A stretch of DNA of 64,000 nucleotides from NCBI RefSeq assembly GCF_001679665.1, contig NZ_CP013244.1, positions 496,001-560,000 of the forward strand, read 5' to 3'. How positions within the stretch are numbered: position 1 is the first letter of the stretch; every line of letters starts with the position of its first letter. Shown here piece by piece: positions 1 through 8,898 of this stretch. This DNA is from Candidatus Viadribacter manganicus (lineage in GTDB: Bacteria > Pseudomonadota > Alphaproteobacteria > Caulobacterales > Aquidulcibacteraceae). The translations under genes and the position numbers were made by a program. The notes below the pieces were generated by a model. The model was given only the letters and a program-made list of their open reading frames with translations, made no database searches and was not told the origin of the DNA.

Positions 1-1788
1 CTCAACATCTTCAATTCGTCGCTGATCCTCGCTGACGCAGATACAGCAACCGATGCAGACTTCGAAGCCATCGAAGCCGTGGTTGGGCACGAATATTTCC
101 ATAACTGGACCGGCAACCGCATCACATGCCGTGACTGGTTCCAGCTCTGTTTGAAAGAAGGCCTCACAGTCTATCGCGAGCAAGAGTTTAGCGCCGATCA
201 GCGTTCACGTCCCGTGCAGCGTATTAAAGACGTGAAGCGCCTACGCGCACGTCAGTTCGGCGAGGATGCAGGCCCTCTCGCCCACGCGGTGCGACCGTCG
301 AGCTATCAGAAGATCGACAATTTCTACACCGCGACCGTCTACGAAAAAGGCGGCGAAGTCATTCGCATGCTAAAGCGCATTCTGGGTGAAGACGCGTTCA
401 CACGCGGCATGCAGCTCTATTTCGAAAGTCGTGACGGCACCGCCTCAACGATTGAGGACTTTATCGGATGCTTTGAAGAAGCCTCAGGGCGCAAGCTCGA
501 TAGCTTCATGCGTTGGTACGAACAAGCTGGCACGCCGGCGCTGAAAGTACGGGGCGACTACGACGCTTCAGCCCGCACCTATCGATTGCACGTGTCGCAG
601 CGTCTCTCCGCGACACCTGGCCAGCCGCATAAACTGCCGGCGCCGATCCCTCTGCAAATCGGCTTCATCAGTCCGGACGGGGCAATCATCGCATCGAAGG
701 TCGAAGGCGATAACCTTTCACGCACCGAACATCGCGCCGTACTCGAAGACACCGAGGCGACGTTCGAGTTCAGCGACGTGCTGGAAAAGCCGATCGTGTC
801 AGTGGTGCGCGGCTTCTCCGCCCCGGTGACACTGGACGACGACCTGACGCCGGAGGCGCGTCTGGCCCAGATGGCGCACGATCCTGATCCATTCACACGC
901 TGGGAAGCGGGCCAAACGCTCGCCCGCTCGATCATGCTTGGCGAAGGCGGCGCATCAGTCTCCGAACTCACAATGGCGCTCGGGCGCGAGCTTGATCGGG
1001 CGCAGGAAGATCCGGCGTTCGCGGCGCTGGCGTTGCGCTTGCCCGATCTCAACGAACTTATTCTGTCTTCAAGCTCACCCGACCCGGACAAGCTCTTCCA
1101 GTCTCGTGAGAGCTTGCGCCGCGCCATCGCCACAGCGTTGCGCGATCGGCTGGAAGGGATCGCCAAAACAAGGGGCGAAACGCCGTTCTCGCCAAGCGCT
1201 GAAGCCGCCGGCCGCCGCGCGCTGAAGAGCGCCGCACTCGACCTCCTCGCAGCGCTCGGTCCGAGCCAGACGCTCACCGACGCATACGACAACGCGCAAA
1301 GCATGACCGAAGCAGTCGCAGCGTTGGATGCTCTTGGCGCGTCCGAGAGCCCCGCCTTCGATGAAGCGCTCGCCAAATTCTACGACCGCTGGAAAGCGAA
1401 CCCGCTCGTCATCGACAAATGGTTCGCGGCGCAAGCCTCTTCACCGCGCCATGACGTTCTCGCCCGCGTTGAACGCCTGCGTGCACACGCTGAGTTCAAT
1501 CTGAAGAACCCAAATCGCGTGCGCTCGCTCGCCGCGGCCTTCGCAATGCGCAATCCGCGCGCCTTCCACAGCGCCAACGGCGACGGCTACCGCTTCCTCG
1601 CATCGCTCGCGGAAACCATCGATCCGCTGAACCCGGCGCTTGCTGCACGGCTCTTGACTCCGTTCGAATCATGGAAGCGATTCGATGCGCAGAGACAGAG
1701 TCACGCGCGCACTGCGCTGGAACATCTCGCTTCGCTTCCGCAACTATCGAAGAATACGCGGGAAATGGTCGAACGCACGCTCGCCTAA
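1..1788 (+). CDS. pepN: Aminopeptidase N, 3' part (5' end outside the window)
   Basis: M1-family zinc metallopeptidase that removes N-terminal residues from peptides in the cytoplasm. The reading frame is open from base 1, so the N-terminal domain lies upstream of the window. The zinc motif GHEYFHNWTGNR starts near base 85, followed by KEGLTVYREQEFSAD, which supplies the third zinc ligand (Glu). The FYTATVYEKGGEVIRM segment and the long alpha-helical C-terminal domain, with NPNRVRSL and RYDA-like KRFDAQRQ motifs, match the E. coli PepN type rather than eukaryotic M1 enzymes. The stop is at 1786-1788. A pleC-like kinase follows 145 bases downstream on the same strand. Family assignment is very secure; only the start is missing. 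Confidence 0.97.
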   Translation, partial: LNIFNSSLILADADTATDADFEAIEAVVGHEYFHNWTGNRITCRDWFQLCLKEGLTVYREQEFSADQRSRPVQRIKDVKRLRARQFGEDAGPLAHAVRPSSYQKIDNFYTATVYEKGGEVIRMLKRILGEDAFTRGMQLYFESRDGTASTIEDFIGCFEEASGRKLDSFMRWYEQAGTPALKVRGDYDASARTYRLHVSQRLSATPGQPHKLPAPIPLQIGFISPDGAIIASKVEGDNLSRTEHRAVLEDTEATFEFSDVLEKPIVSVVRGFSAPVTLDDDLTPEARLAQMAHDPDPFTRWEAGQTLARSIMLGEGGASVSELTMALGRELDRAQEDPAFAALALRLPDLNELILSSSSPDPDKLFQSRESLRRAIATALRDRLEGIAKTRGETPFSPSAEAAGRRALKSAALDLLAALGPSQTLTDAYDNAQSMTEAVAALDALGASESPAFDEALAKFYDRWKANPLVIDKWFAAQASSPRHDVLARVERLRAHAEFNLKNPNRVRSLAAAFAMRNPRAFHSANGDGYRFLASLAETIDPLNPALAARLLTPFESWKRFDAQRQSHARTALEHLASLPQLSKNTREMVERTLA

Positions 1789-1933
1789 TGGTCAACGACT
1801 GAGACAAATAGGCCGCCTGCAGAAACGTAGAGCAGGTTATCCAGCGCGCGCATCGACATAGCGTTTACCGAGCCGTTACAATTCAGACTCTTCAGGATTC
1901 CGAACGGCGATTCGGGGCGGCCGGGGAATACTT

Positions 1934-4384
1934 GTGTCGGATGAGAATGCTTACGAAGCACCGAGCGGTGCTGCGCCATACAAGGCCAACAAGCCGTTCA
2001 TCGCGCTTGTCCTGGTCTTTGTAACTGCGTTCTTCGCAGCGATCGCGGCGCAAATCCGTTCCCATCACGACGACGCGGCAAGCACGATCATCGCGGCGCA
2101 ATCGTCCGCCGCGGGCCTCATCGCCGAGCGCGTGAACGCAAACCTTGCAATCGCGATGGGTGCGAGCGCCGGCGTCACAGATCTTGCGCGCTCCGGTGGC
2201 GCAGCACCCTCCGCAATCGCCAACGCCGCCGCCTCGGCGCGCCCCGCTGTCGCCGCCGCGATCGTTAACCGGGCCGGCGGCATCGAAGCCATCACCGATC
2301 CTGCCCAAGCAGCGCTCGTCACAGCCGCGATGCAAAGCGCGAACGCTGCTGAAGTTTGGGTAGGCGCGCCAGCGCGCGGCGAGCTGGCGACAGCACCAGT
2401 CATCGTTCGCAACGTCGGCGACCGCGCCATCGTCACGGTCATCGATCCAGCCCGCCTGCTCCCTGAGCTCGACGAACATGCGCGCGTGCTCATCGCTTCT
2501 GCGGATGGCTCCATCCTCTATGCATCGCCCGCCATGCAAGAGGCTGGCGCTCGTGCACAACAACAAGTGCTCGCCGCGGCCCGTGCGGGCGATGACGGCG
2601 CGCTCATTCGTGATGGCAACGACCGCACCTGGGTGGCGGCAGAATCCACCGCTCAGATCGGCGATCTGGATGTCATGGCCGCGGCCCCGGCGCCGGGCGC
2701 GCTCGATCTCTGGCTTGCGGCGTTCTTGCGCTTCGCCTTGGTCGCGGCGGCCCCCTTGGCCGCGATGGCTGTGCTTTATCTTCTCATGCGCCAAAACGCG
2801 CAGCGCGCCCGGTTGGCCGAAGCTGAAGCTGAGCGCGCCGAGACGCACTTTCAAATCGCTGCCGACGGCGCAAAGGTCGGCGTGCTCGAATGGCGCCCGG
2901 CCGCGGATGAGGTCCAACTGTCCGAGCGGGCCGCGCGCTTGCTTGGGGCGCCGCGAGACGTGCTTGGGTTGCGAGACTTGCTGGAACTGATCGTCGCCGA
3001 AGATCGCTTCGGCGTTGAAGAAGAATTCCGGCGCGCGCGTCAATCGGGCCTGCTCGACGCGCGCTTCCGCGTGACGCGCGGTGGCGGCCTTGCATGGATC
3101 GAAGCCCGCGGCACAGCGGTTGAGGATTCCAGCGGCCGCAGCGAGACGCGTGTTTTTGGCACCGTGATCGACGCAACGCAGCGCCACGAAGCTGAAGCAC
3201 GCGTGTCGCGGCTTGAGCAGCAATTGCGCGCCGCCATCGACAATTTCTCCGGCCCGTTCGCGCTATGGGACGCGCGCAAGCGCCTGCTGCTCTGGAACCA
3301 GAGTTTTGCGCGCGCCTTCGGCCTCGGCCCGGACATTCTGCGCATGCGCGCGTCTTACGAGGCCGTCGCGGCGGCCGCGACCTCGAGCATCCGCCGCGAA
3401 AAAAACGACCCCACCAACCCCGACGTCCGCGTAATCGAACTGACGACCGGCGAATGGCTGCACGTGGTCGAGCGCCGCGCTGGCGATGGCGGGCTCATCA
3501 CCGTCGGCGTCGACATCACGCCGCTAAAGCGCAAAGAAGAAGAGCTGGCCAAGAACGAGCGGCGCCTCTCCGACGCGCTGAGCCGCGCTGAGACGCAGGA
3601 ATACCGGATCAAAGCGTTGGCGCGCGAAGCGCACGAAGAGCGTCAAAAGGCCGAAGAGGCCAGCCGCGCCAAGTCAACATTCCTTGCCAACATGAGCCAC
3701 GAACTGCGGACGCCGCTGAACGCCGTCATCGGCTTTTCGGAGATCATGGCCAAGGAGCTCTTCGGGCCGTTGGCGAACCCGCAGTACAAGCAATATTCGA
3801 GCGACATCTACGACAGCGGCAACCACCTGCTCGATCTGATCAACGACATCCTCGACATGGCGAAAATCGAAGCGAACAAACTGACGCTCACGCCGCGTCC
3901 GCTCGATCCAATGGTCGCGATCGAACAAGCCGTGCGTCTCACCAAGCGCAAGGCCGAGGACAAAGGCCTCTCGATTGTCGTCGATGCCGAAGATCTACCG
4001 GAGATCGAGGCCGACCACCGCGCCGTGAAGCAGATCCTACTCAACCTGCTCTCAAACGCCGTGAAGTTTACCGATCAGGGCGCGATCATGGTGCACGCGC
4101 GCGACAACCAGCACGGCCTGACGCTGCGCGTCGTCGATACCGGCTGCGGCATCCCTCCTGAACACTTGCCGCGCCTGGCGCGTCCGTTCGAACAGGTGGA
4201 ACAAGAGCTCACGCGCAACAATCACGGCACCGGCCTTGGCCTTGCGCTCACCAAGTCACTCACGGAAATGCACGGCGGCAAGCTGGCGATCCAAAGCGAA
4301 GTGGGCCGCGGCACCATCGTAACGGTGACACTGCCACGCACGTTCGGCGGTCAGCGCGAGTTGGAAGCAACGGCCGCCGAGTAA
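1934..4384 (+). CDS. pleC: PleC-like PAS sensor histidine kinase/phosphatase
   Basis: Membrane hybrid-free histidine kinase of 816 residues with a GTG start. An N-terminal membrane segment (about 22-40) and a second near 255-280 enclose an extracytoplasmic domain. PAS-like regions follow at roughly 300-420 and 430-530. The HisKA motif is FLANMSHELRTPLN with His589, and the ATPase domain shows LLNLLSNAVKF, VDTGCGIP and GTGLGLALTKS. The HELRTPLNAVIGFSEIM...GPL pattern is typical of the PleC/DivJ group that acts on DivK and PleD in cell-cycle and polarity control. Position next to pepN and upstream of a glnE/degP/ccm block supports PleC rather than DivJ. The family is certain; the orthology is inferred from gene order and domain layout. 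Confidence 0.75.
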   Translation: MSDENAYEAPSGAAPYKANKPFIALVLVFVTAFFAAIAAQIRSHHDDAASTIIAAQSSAAGLIAERVNANLAIAMGASAGVTDLARSGGAAPSAIANAAASARPAVAAAIVNRAGGIEAITDPAQAALVTAAMQSANAAEVWVGAPARGELATAPVIVRNVGDRAIVTVIDPARLLPELDEHARVLIASADGSILYASPAMQEAGARAQQQVLAAARAGDDGALIRDGNDRTWVAAESTAQIGDLDVMAAAPAPGALDLWLAAFLRFALVAAAPLAAMAVLYLLMRQNAQRARLAEAEAERAETHFQIAADGAKVGVLEWRPAADEVQLSERAARLLGAPRDVLGLRDLLELIVAEDRFGVEEEFRRARQSGLLDARFRVTRGGGLAWIEARGTAVEDSSGRSETRVFGTVIDATQRHEAEARVSRLEQQLRAAIDNFSGPFALWDARKRLLLWNQSFARAFGLGPDILRMRASYEAVAAAATSSIRREKNDPTNPDVRVIELTTGEWLHVVERRAGDGGLITVGVDITPLKRKEEELAKNERRLSDALSRAETQEYRIKALAREAHEERQKAEEASRAKSTFLANMSHELRTPLNAVIGFSEIMAKELFGPLANPQYKQYSSDIYDSGNHLLDLINDILDMAKIEANKLTLTPRPLDPMVAIEQAVRLTKRKAEDKGLSIVVDAEDLPEIEADHRAVKQILLNLLSNAVKFTDQGAIMVHARDNQHGLTLRVVDTGCGIPPEHLPRLARPFEQVEQELTRNNHGTGLGLALTKSLTEMHGGKLAIQSEVGRGTIVTVTLPRTFGGQRELEATAAE

Positions 4385-4388
4385 GCGC

Positions 4389-5012
4389 TCAGGGCTGCGG
4401 GTCTTGCTGGCGAAGCCGTTCTTGGCGGCGTTCGCGCCAACGCTCACGACGCTCTTGGCGCCGCTCCTGAAATTCCTGCCGCTGCTCGGGGCTCAGTCTT
4501 TCAGGCGCGATTGCGCCCTCCGCTTGCGCCGGCGCCATCGCGCCCTCTCGACGAGCAGGCGCCGCACTACGCAGCGCCGCAAGCACATCGCGCCGCTGCT
4601 CTGGCGTGAGTTCGCCGAAGGCCTCGATCACATCATTCTGAAAAACACCGACCACTGCTTGGTCAGCGGCGCGCACGCGCTCAAACGCTGCGCGCACACG
4701 CGGCGCGTCAAACGGCTCTGTTTCAGCCGCGGCAAAGGCGTCGCGGCGCGCTTGTGTTGCGGCCTGACGCGCCTCGCGTGTCTGCGTCAAGCTGTCGGCA
4801 AGCTGTTCGCGCATGACGGCGCGCGTCTCCGGCGGCAGCGCCCCTAAGAAGGCGCGCGGGCCCGGCATGCGATCAACGATCGCCTGCTGGCCAGCTTCAC
4901 GCTCAAGCCTGACGCCGGCGCTCCACGCACCCGCCACGGCGCCGACAACCAGCAAGTTCACAGCCACGGAAACAAAAAGCAGCGTGCGCCAGGGGAAACG
5001 AGACTCACTCAT
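4389..5012 (-). CDS. Periplasmic heavy-metal-sensor-like protein (Spy/CnrX type), membrane anchored
   Basis: A 207-residue protein with one N-terminal membrane helix (about 10-30) and a long helical periplasmic part. It is rich in Arg, Gln and Glu and has LTPEQRRDVLAAL and LSPEQRQEFQERRQERR repeats, as in the Metal_resist/Spy/CnrX superfamily. The start codon overlaps the stop of the anti-sigma-like gene by four bases, so the three genes at 4389-5994 form an operon. In the CnrYXH system a periplasmic CnrX-like protein signals to an anti-sigma factor. A similar sensing role is inferred here, but the inducing signal cannot be read from the sequence. The C-terminal RERRQERLRQQ tail is low complexity. 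Confidence 0.7.
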   Translation of the reverse strand: MSESRFPWRTLLFVSVAVNLLVVGAVAGAWSAGVRLEREAGQQAIVDRMPGPRAFLGALPPETRAVMREQLADSLTQTREARQAATQARRDAFAAAETEPFDAPRVRAAFERVRAADQAVVGVFQNDVIEAFGELTPEQRRDVLAALRSAAPARREGAMAPAQAEGAIAPERLSPEQRQEFQERRQERRERWRERRQERLRQQDPQP

Positions 5013-5404
5013 CCTTCATCCTCGAACGCCATCGGCGCTTCAAACGCCATGGTGAAATACGTGTCGTCTTCGCTTGGGATTGGCGCCAGGAGCCCACCGC
5101 CATAGCCCAGCAGCACGCCAAAGACCGCGCAGGCCGCAAGTGCAAACATCGCTCGCCGATCGAACGCAGGAGGTTGAGCGCGCGGCGCTGACGCTAAAAT
5201 GCGCGCGGTGAGATCCGGCGACACCGGCGCCTCATGACGGCCCGCGTCCAACAGCAGATCGAGTTCATGCGCGTCAGCGACAAGCGTCGCCGCCTCTGCA
5301 TCCTCAGCGACGAATGCGCTAGCCGACGCCCGCACACCGGCGGGCCAACGCCGGAAATCGGCGCCGTAGGCGTCTAGCAATTCGGCGAACCGCTGCCGGT
5401 CCAT
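5009..5404 (-). CDS. Probable membrane anti-sigma factor
   Basis: A small 131-residue protein directly downstream of an ECF sigma gene. A soluble N-terminal helical region (about 1-80, beginning DRQRFAELLDAYGADF) is followed by one membrane helix near 87-108 (FALAACAVFGVLLGYGGGL) and a short acidic periplasmic tail. This topology and position fit an anti-sigma factor that holds the sigma factor at the inner membrane. I place the start at 5404 because an AGGAAGGAAGA ribosome site lies just before that ATG. The longer frame from 5425 would begin inside the sigma stop region. No zinc-binding HxxxCxxC motif is visible, so it is not a classical ZAS anti-sigma factor. Confidence 0.65.
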   Translation of the reverse strand: MDRQRFAELLDAYGADFRRWPAGVRASASAFVAEDAEAATLVADAHELDLLLDAGRHEAPVSPDLTARILASAPRAQPPAFDRRAMFALAACAVFGVLLGYGGGLLAPIPSEDDTYFTMAFEAPMAFEDEG

Positions 5405-5421
5405 GATCTCTTCCTTCCTCG

Positions 5422-5994
5422 TCACGGCGCGCCCTCTGCACCGCCCATCAAATCCTGCGCGACATCCGCCAAAGCGGCCTTCAGCGCACGCCTGCCGCGC
5501 GACAGAAGTGACTCAAGAGCTTCAACGCTGATCTCGAGTATTTCCGCCGCGGCAATGTTGCTCATTTCGTCGAAGTGCACCAACGCGATGGCTGCGCGCT
5601 GGCGTTCCGGCAGTGCAGCCAATGCGCCATTCACCTTCGCGGCGCGCTGGCGCGCCAACCACTCCTCGCTGGCGAGCGGGCGGGGGTCGGCCACCATCAC
5701 CCCCGCGTCTGGATCGGTCTTTTCGCGGCGGCGGCGAAGGCGATCATAACAAAGGTTGATCGCGACCCGGTGCATCCAGGTTTCGAACTTTGCCTGCCCC
5801 GGCTTCCAGCGCGGCGCCTCGCGCCACACGCGCAGAAAAACCTCCTGCGCCACATCTTCCGCTTCAGCGCCGTCGTTCAGCATCCGGCGCGCAACGCCGA
5901 CCATCTTCGGCAAATGCCGGCGCACGAGTGCTTCCGCGGCCCGGGCGTCACCCGCCCCCGCGTTCCGGACGAGCTCGGCGTCCGGATCGATCAT
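5422..5994 (-). CDS. RNA polymerase sigma factor, ECF subfamily
   Basis: A 190-residue sigma-70 family protein with only regions 2 and 4. Region 2 (about 20-90) contains AEDVAQEVFLRVWREAPRW and FETWMHRVAINLCYDRLRR. Region 4 (about 130-180) contains LPERQRAAIALVHFDEMSN and the helix-turn-helix AAEILEISVEALESLLSRGR. It is the first gene of a three-gene unit with an anti-sigma-like and a periplasmic sensor-like gene, so it probably responds to an envelope signal, possibly a metal ion. A GAGG element precedes the ATG. The 66 bases up to glnE should hold its promoter, but I could not pick out a convincing ECF-type -35/-10 pair. Confidence 0.93.
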   Translation of the reverse strand: MIDPDAELVRNAGAGDARAAEALVRRHLPKMVGVARRMLNDGAEAEDVAQEVFLRVWREAPRWKPGQAKFETWMHRVAINLCYDRLRRRREKTDPDAGVMVADPRPLASEEWLARQRAAKVNGALAALPERQRAAIALVHFDEMSNIAAAEILEISVEALESLLSRGRRALKAALADVAQDLMGGAEGAP

Positions 5995-6060
5995 ACCGCC
6001 TCAGCTCTCAATCACGCTCCATTGGCGTAAGCGCCTCAATCCCTAAACGGCTTTGCCCGC

Positions 6061-8898
6061 CTATTCCGTCGCTGCCGCTTCAACTATCTGCAGAAAGTCT
6101 GCGCGAACCGCCGCCTGCGTGGCGCGGAGCATGGTTTCAAGATCATCAGCCCCCGAAACACCCGCCAATCCGGCCAGTCGCCCGACCAGCGGTCGCGGTG
6201 CGCCTTCCAAGGTAAAGTCACCGACAGCACAAATGCGCAGCGTCTGTTGCAACGAACTCAGCAATCGCCAGGCATCGGTGAGCCGCGCCCTTGTCTCGTC
6301 TGGCAGCGCACCGGCTGCCGCGAGCTTCGCCAGCGCCTCGCCGGTATTGGCGTCAATCACGCCCTCATCGGCGCTCACGAGTTGAAGCGCCTGGGCGGCA
6401 AATTCAATGTCGACGAACCCGCCCGGGGCCAATTTCAAATCCCATGGGCTGCGGCTCGGACGTTCGCGATCCATGCGCGCGCGCATGTCGGCGACATCCG
6501 CGAGCGTCTTCACTCTGTCACGCGGGCGCGCGATTGCAGCGCGTGCGGTCGACCGCACGCGATCGGCCAGCGCTTGATCACCGGCGACGGACCGCACACG
6601 CGTCAGCGCTTGCATCTCCCATGTCCACGCCTCTTCCGCGTAGTAGCGCTCGAAAGACGACAGTCGCACCGCAACCGGCCCCTTCGATCCCGAAGGCCGC
6701 AGCTTGGTGTCGATGTCATAAAGCGCGCCCTCTTCGGTCGGCGCCGAGAGTGCGCTAATCAGGCGTTGCGTGAGGCGCGTGTAAAAATCGGACGGCGATC
6801 CGTTCGCTGCCGGCGCATCATAGACCAGCATCAAATCAAGATCAGAGTCTTCCGCCAGCTCGCGTCCACCGAACTTACCAAGCGCCAGCACCGTAAAACT
6901 ACCTGGTTGCGGTCCGTGCTGACGCTCCATTTCCTCTAAGGCCACGTCAGCCATTGCGATCACGCAGGTTTCAGCGAGTTCAGCGTAAGCGGCGCCAGCC
7001 TGCTCCGCAGTCGCGGACTGTTCGAGGATCTGCACCGCGATGCGGAACGCCTCTTCGCGGTGAAAGCGCCGGGCGCTGTTGATCTTACCTTCGAATGAAT
7101 CCGCGTCGTTCACCCGCTCGCGAAGTTCAGCAAGCCGGGACCCCGGCGCATCTTGCCCAAGCGGGATCGCAAACCGCGGCTCGATCAGAGCATCAAGCAA
7201 TGCCGGCCGCCGCGCAAGCTTATCGCCAAGCTTGGGCGCCAGTGAAAGCACGCGCGCAATGAGATCCAGGAATTTCGGTCGCGCTTCGAGAAGCGCAAGT
7301 ACCTGCACGCCCGCCGAGAGCGACCCGAAGAAGGCGGAGAAACGCGCAAAGCTCTGATCTGCATCGCCAGCGTTGGAAAACGCGCGCAGCAACCTGGGTG
7401 TCAATCTCGTCAGCAATTCGCGCGCCCGCTCCGAGCGCATGGCGCGTACACGGCCGTGGTGCCAACCCCGGATCGTCTGGCTGACCGTCGCCGGATCAGA
7501 AAAGCCTAGTTTGGCGATCGTGTTGAGCGTTTCGGGCTGATCTTCAACGCCCGTAAAGATCAAACTGCCCATCGGATCGGCCAAGCTCTGCTTGGCGCCG
7601 AACAATTGGTGATCGATATCGGAGACGATCCGTCGCCGCTGGATCAAAGCCGCATCGAACTTTTGCAGCGTTTCAAACCCAGCAAGCGCCGCGACCCGCG
7701 CACGCGTATCCGGATCGCCGGGCACACGATGGGTCTGCGCGTCTTCAAGCATTTGGATGCGATGTTCGACCTCACGGAAGAACACATAAGATTCCTGCAT
7801 TGCGGCGCAGGCCTCGCGCGATATCGCGCCAGCGTCCGCCAACACATCGAGCGCTTCCAGAGTCCGGGGCGACCGCAACTTACGATTTCGCCCGCCCAAC
7901 ACGAGCTGCTGCGTCTGCGCGAAGAGCTCGATGTCTCTGATGCCGCCACGACCGAGCTTCACATCAAAGACGGGGTCACCCAGTTCGGCGCTCTTATGGG
8001 CGGAGAGAATTTGGCGTTTTATAGAGTGCACGTCTTCGACGGCGGCAAAATCCAGATGTTTGCGCCAGATGAACGGCACGAGCGAGTCAAGGAACTCGCC
8101 TCCGGCGATCCGGTCACCCGCCGCCGCGCGCGCTTTGATAAAGGCCGCGCGCTCCCAGTTCTGACCCAGCGTTTGATAATAGTGTTCGGCCGACGCGATC
8201 GACACCGCAACCGGCGTCGAGCCAGGATCGGGCCGCAGGCGCAGATCCGTGCGGAAGACATAACCATCCGCTGTCACTTCTTCGAGCGTACGCACGAGTG
8301 GCGCAACCAAACGCACAGCAGCCACGCGCGGCTCACGCGCGCCCGCTTCCGCCAGCTTCTGAGCATCAAAGAAGACCGAAAAATCGATATCACTGGAATA
8401 GTTGAGCTCACCGGCGCCCATCTTGCCCATGGCGATGAGCGATACGCCCGGCGCCGCGCTGATCTCGCTATCGAACGCGCCAGCGACGATGTCGCCGCGC
8501 TTTGCGCTCTCGGCTGCAGCGACAGATATCGCCGCCCGCAAAGAAGCATCCGCGAACTTCGTCAGCGCTTCCGTGACCTGCATCAGGGGCCATGCGCCCG
8601 AGAGATCGGCGAGAGCTGACGCAAGCTGCGCGCCATCCTTGGCGCGGCGCAAGATTACCATCGCTTCTTCGATCGGTGGCGGCGCAACGGCGATTGCGTC
8701 GGCGGCGGCAATTGCCTCATGTAAAATACGTTCGGCCCAAGCTTCATTCGGCGATGAGAGCAAATCTGGCCGTCGCTCCATCAGGCGGCGCAGGTGGGGC
8801 GCGTGCGATGCGGCGGCAGAAGAAGCTTGTTGCCAAACCGTGCCCACGAACGCGTCCGGTCCGTGTTCGCTGGCGAGCGCGGCGCGGACATTGTGCAT
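6061..8898 (-). CDS. glnE: Bifunctional glutamine synthetase adenylyltransferase/adenylyl-removing enzyme
   Basis: Controls glutamine synthetase by adding and removing AMP on its regulatory tyrosine, under direction of PII. The 945-residue length equals the full two-domain enzyme. Two nucleotidyltransferase cores are visible: GELNYSSDIDFSVFF around residue 165 (adenylyl-removing half) and ALGKFGGRELAEDSDLDLM near 680 (adenylyltransferase half). Each is followed by the conserved RGGIRDIE and PGGFVDIEF elements. The upstream kinase stop and this gene's start overlap as TGATG, so I choose the ATG at 8898 over the GTG three bases earlier. Co-transcription with the two-component pair and degP recalls the arrangement known in rhizobia. 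Confidence 0.96.
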   Translation of the reverse strand: MHNVRAALASEHGPDAFVGTVWQQASSAAASHAPHLRRLMERRPDLLSSPNEAWAERILHEAIAAADAIAVAPPPIEEAMVILRRAKDGAQLASALADLSGAWPLMQVTEALTKFADASLRAAISVAAAESAKRGDIVAGAFDSEISAAPGVSLIAMGKMGAGELNYSSDIDFSVFFDAQKLAEAGAREPRVAAVRLVAPLVRTLEEVTADGYVFRTDLRLRPDPGSTPVAVSIASAEHYYQTLGQNWERAAFIKARAAAGDRIAGGEFLDSLVPFIWRKHLDFAAVEDVHSIKRQILSAHKSAELGDPVFDVKLGRGGIRDIELFAQTQQLVLGGRNRKLRSPRTLEALDVLADAGAISREACAAMQESYVFFREVEHRIQMLEDAQTHRVPGDPDTRARVAALAGFETLQKFDAALIQRRRIVSDIDHQLFGAKQSLADPMGSLIFTGVEDQPETLNTIAKLGFSDPATVSQTIRGWHHGRVRAMRSERARELLTRLTPRLLRAFSNAGDADQSFARFSAFFGSLSAGVQVLALLEARPKFLDLIARVLSLAPKLGDKLARRPALLDALIEPRFAIPLGQDAPGSRLAELRERVNDADSFEGKINSARRFHREEAFRIAVQILEQSATAEQAGAAYAELAETCVIAMADVALEEMERQHGPQPGSFTVLALGKFGGRELAEDSDLDLMLVYDAPAANGSPSDFYTRLTQRLISALSAPTEEGALYDIDTKLRPSGSKGPVAVRLSSFERYYAEEAWTWEMQALTRVRSVAGDQALADRVRSTARAAIARPRDRVKTLADVADMRARMDRERPSRSPWDLKLAPGGFVDIEFAAQALQLVSADEGVIDANTGEALAKLAAAGALPDETRARLTDAWRLLSSLQQTLRICAVGDFTLEGAPRPLVGRLAGLAGVSGADDLETMLRATQAAVRADFLQIVEAAATE

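Noticed and set aside
1892..3223. Minus-strand frame of 443 codons opposite the PleC-like kinase
   Set aside because: Shadow of the kinase gene; composition is Arg/Cys/Gly-rich with no motif.
7606..8619. Plus-strand frame of 337 codons opposite glnE
   Set aside because: The glnE frame carries both catalytic domains; the plus frame has no start context or domain.
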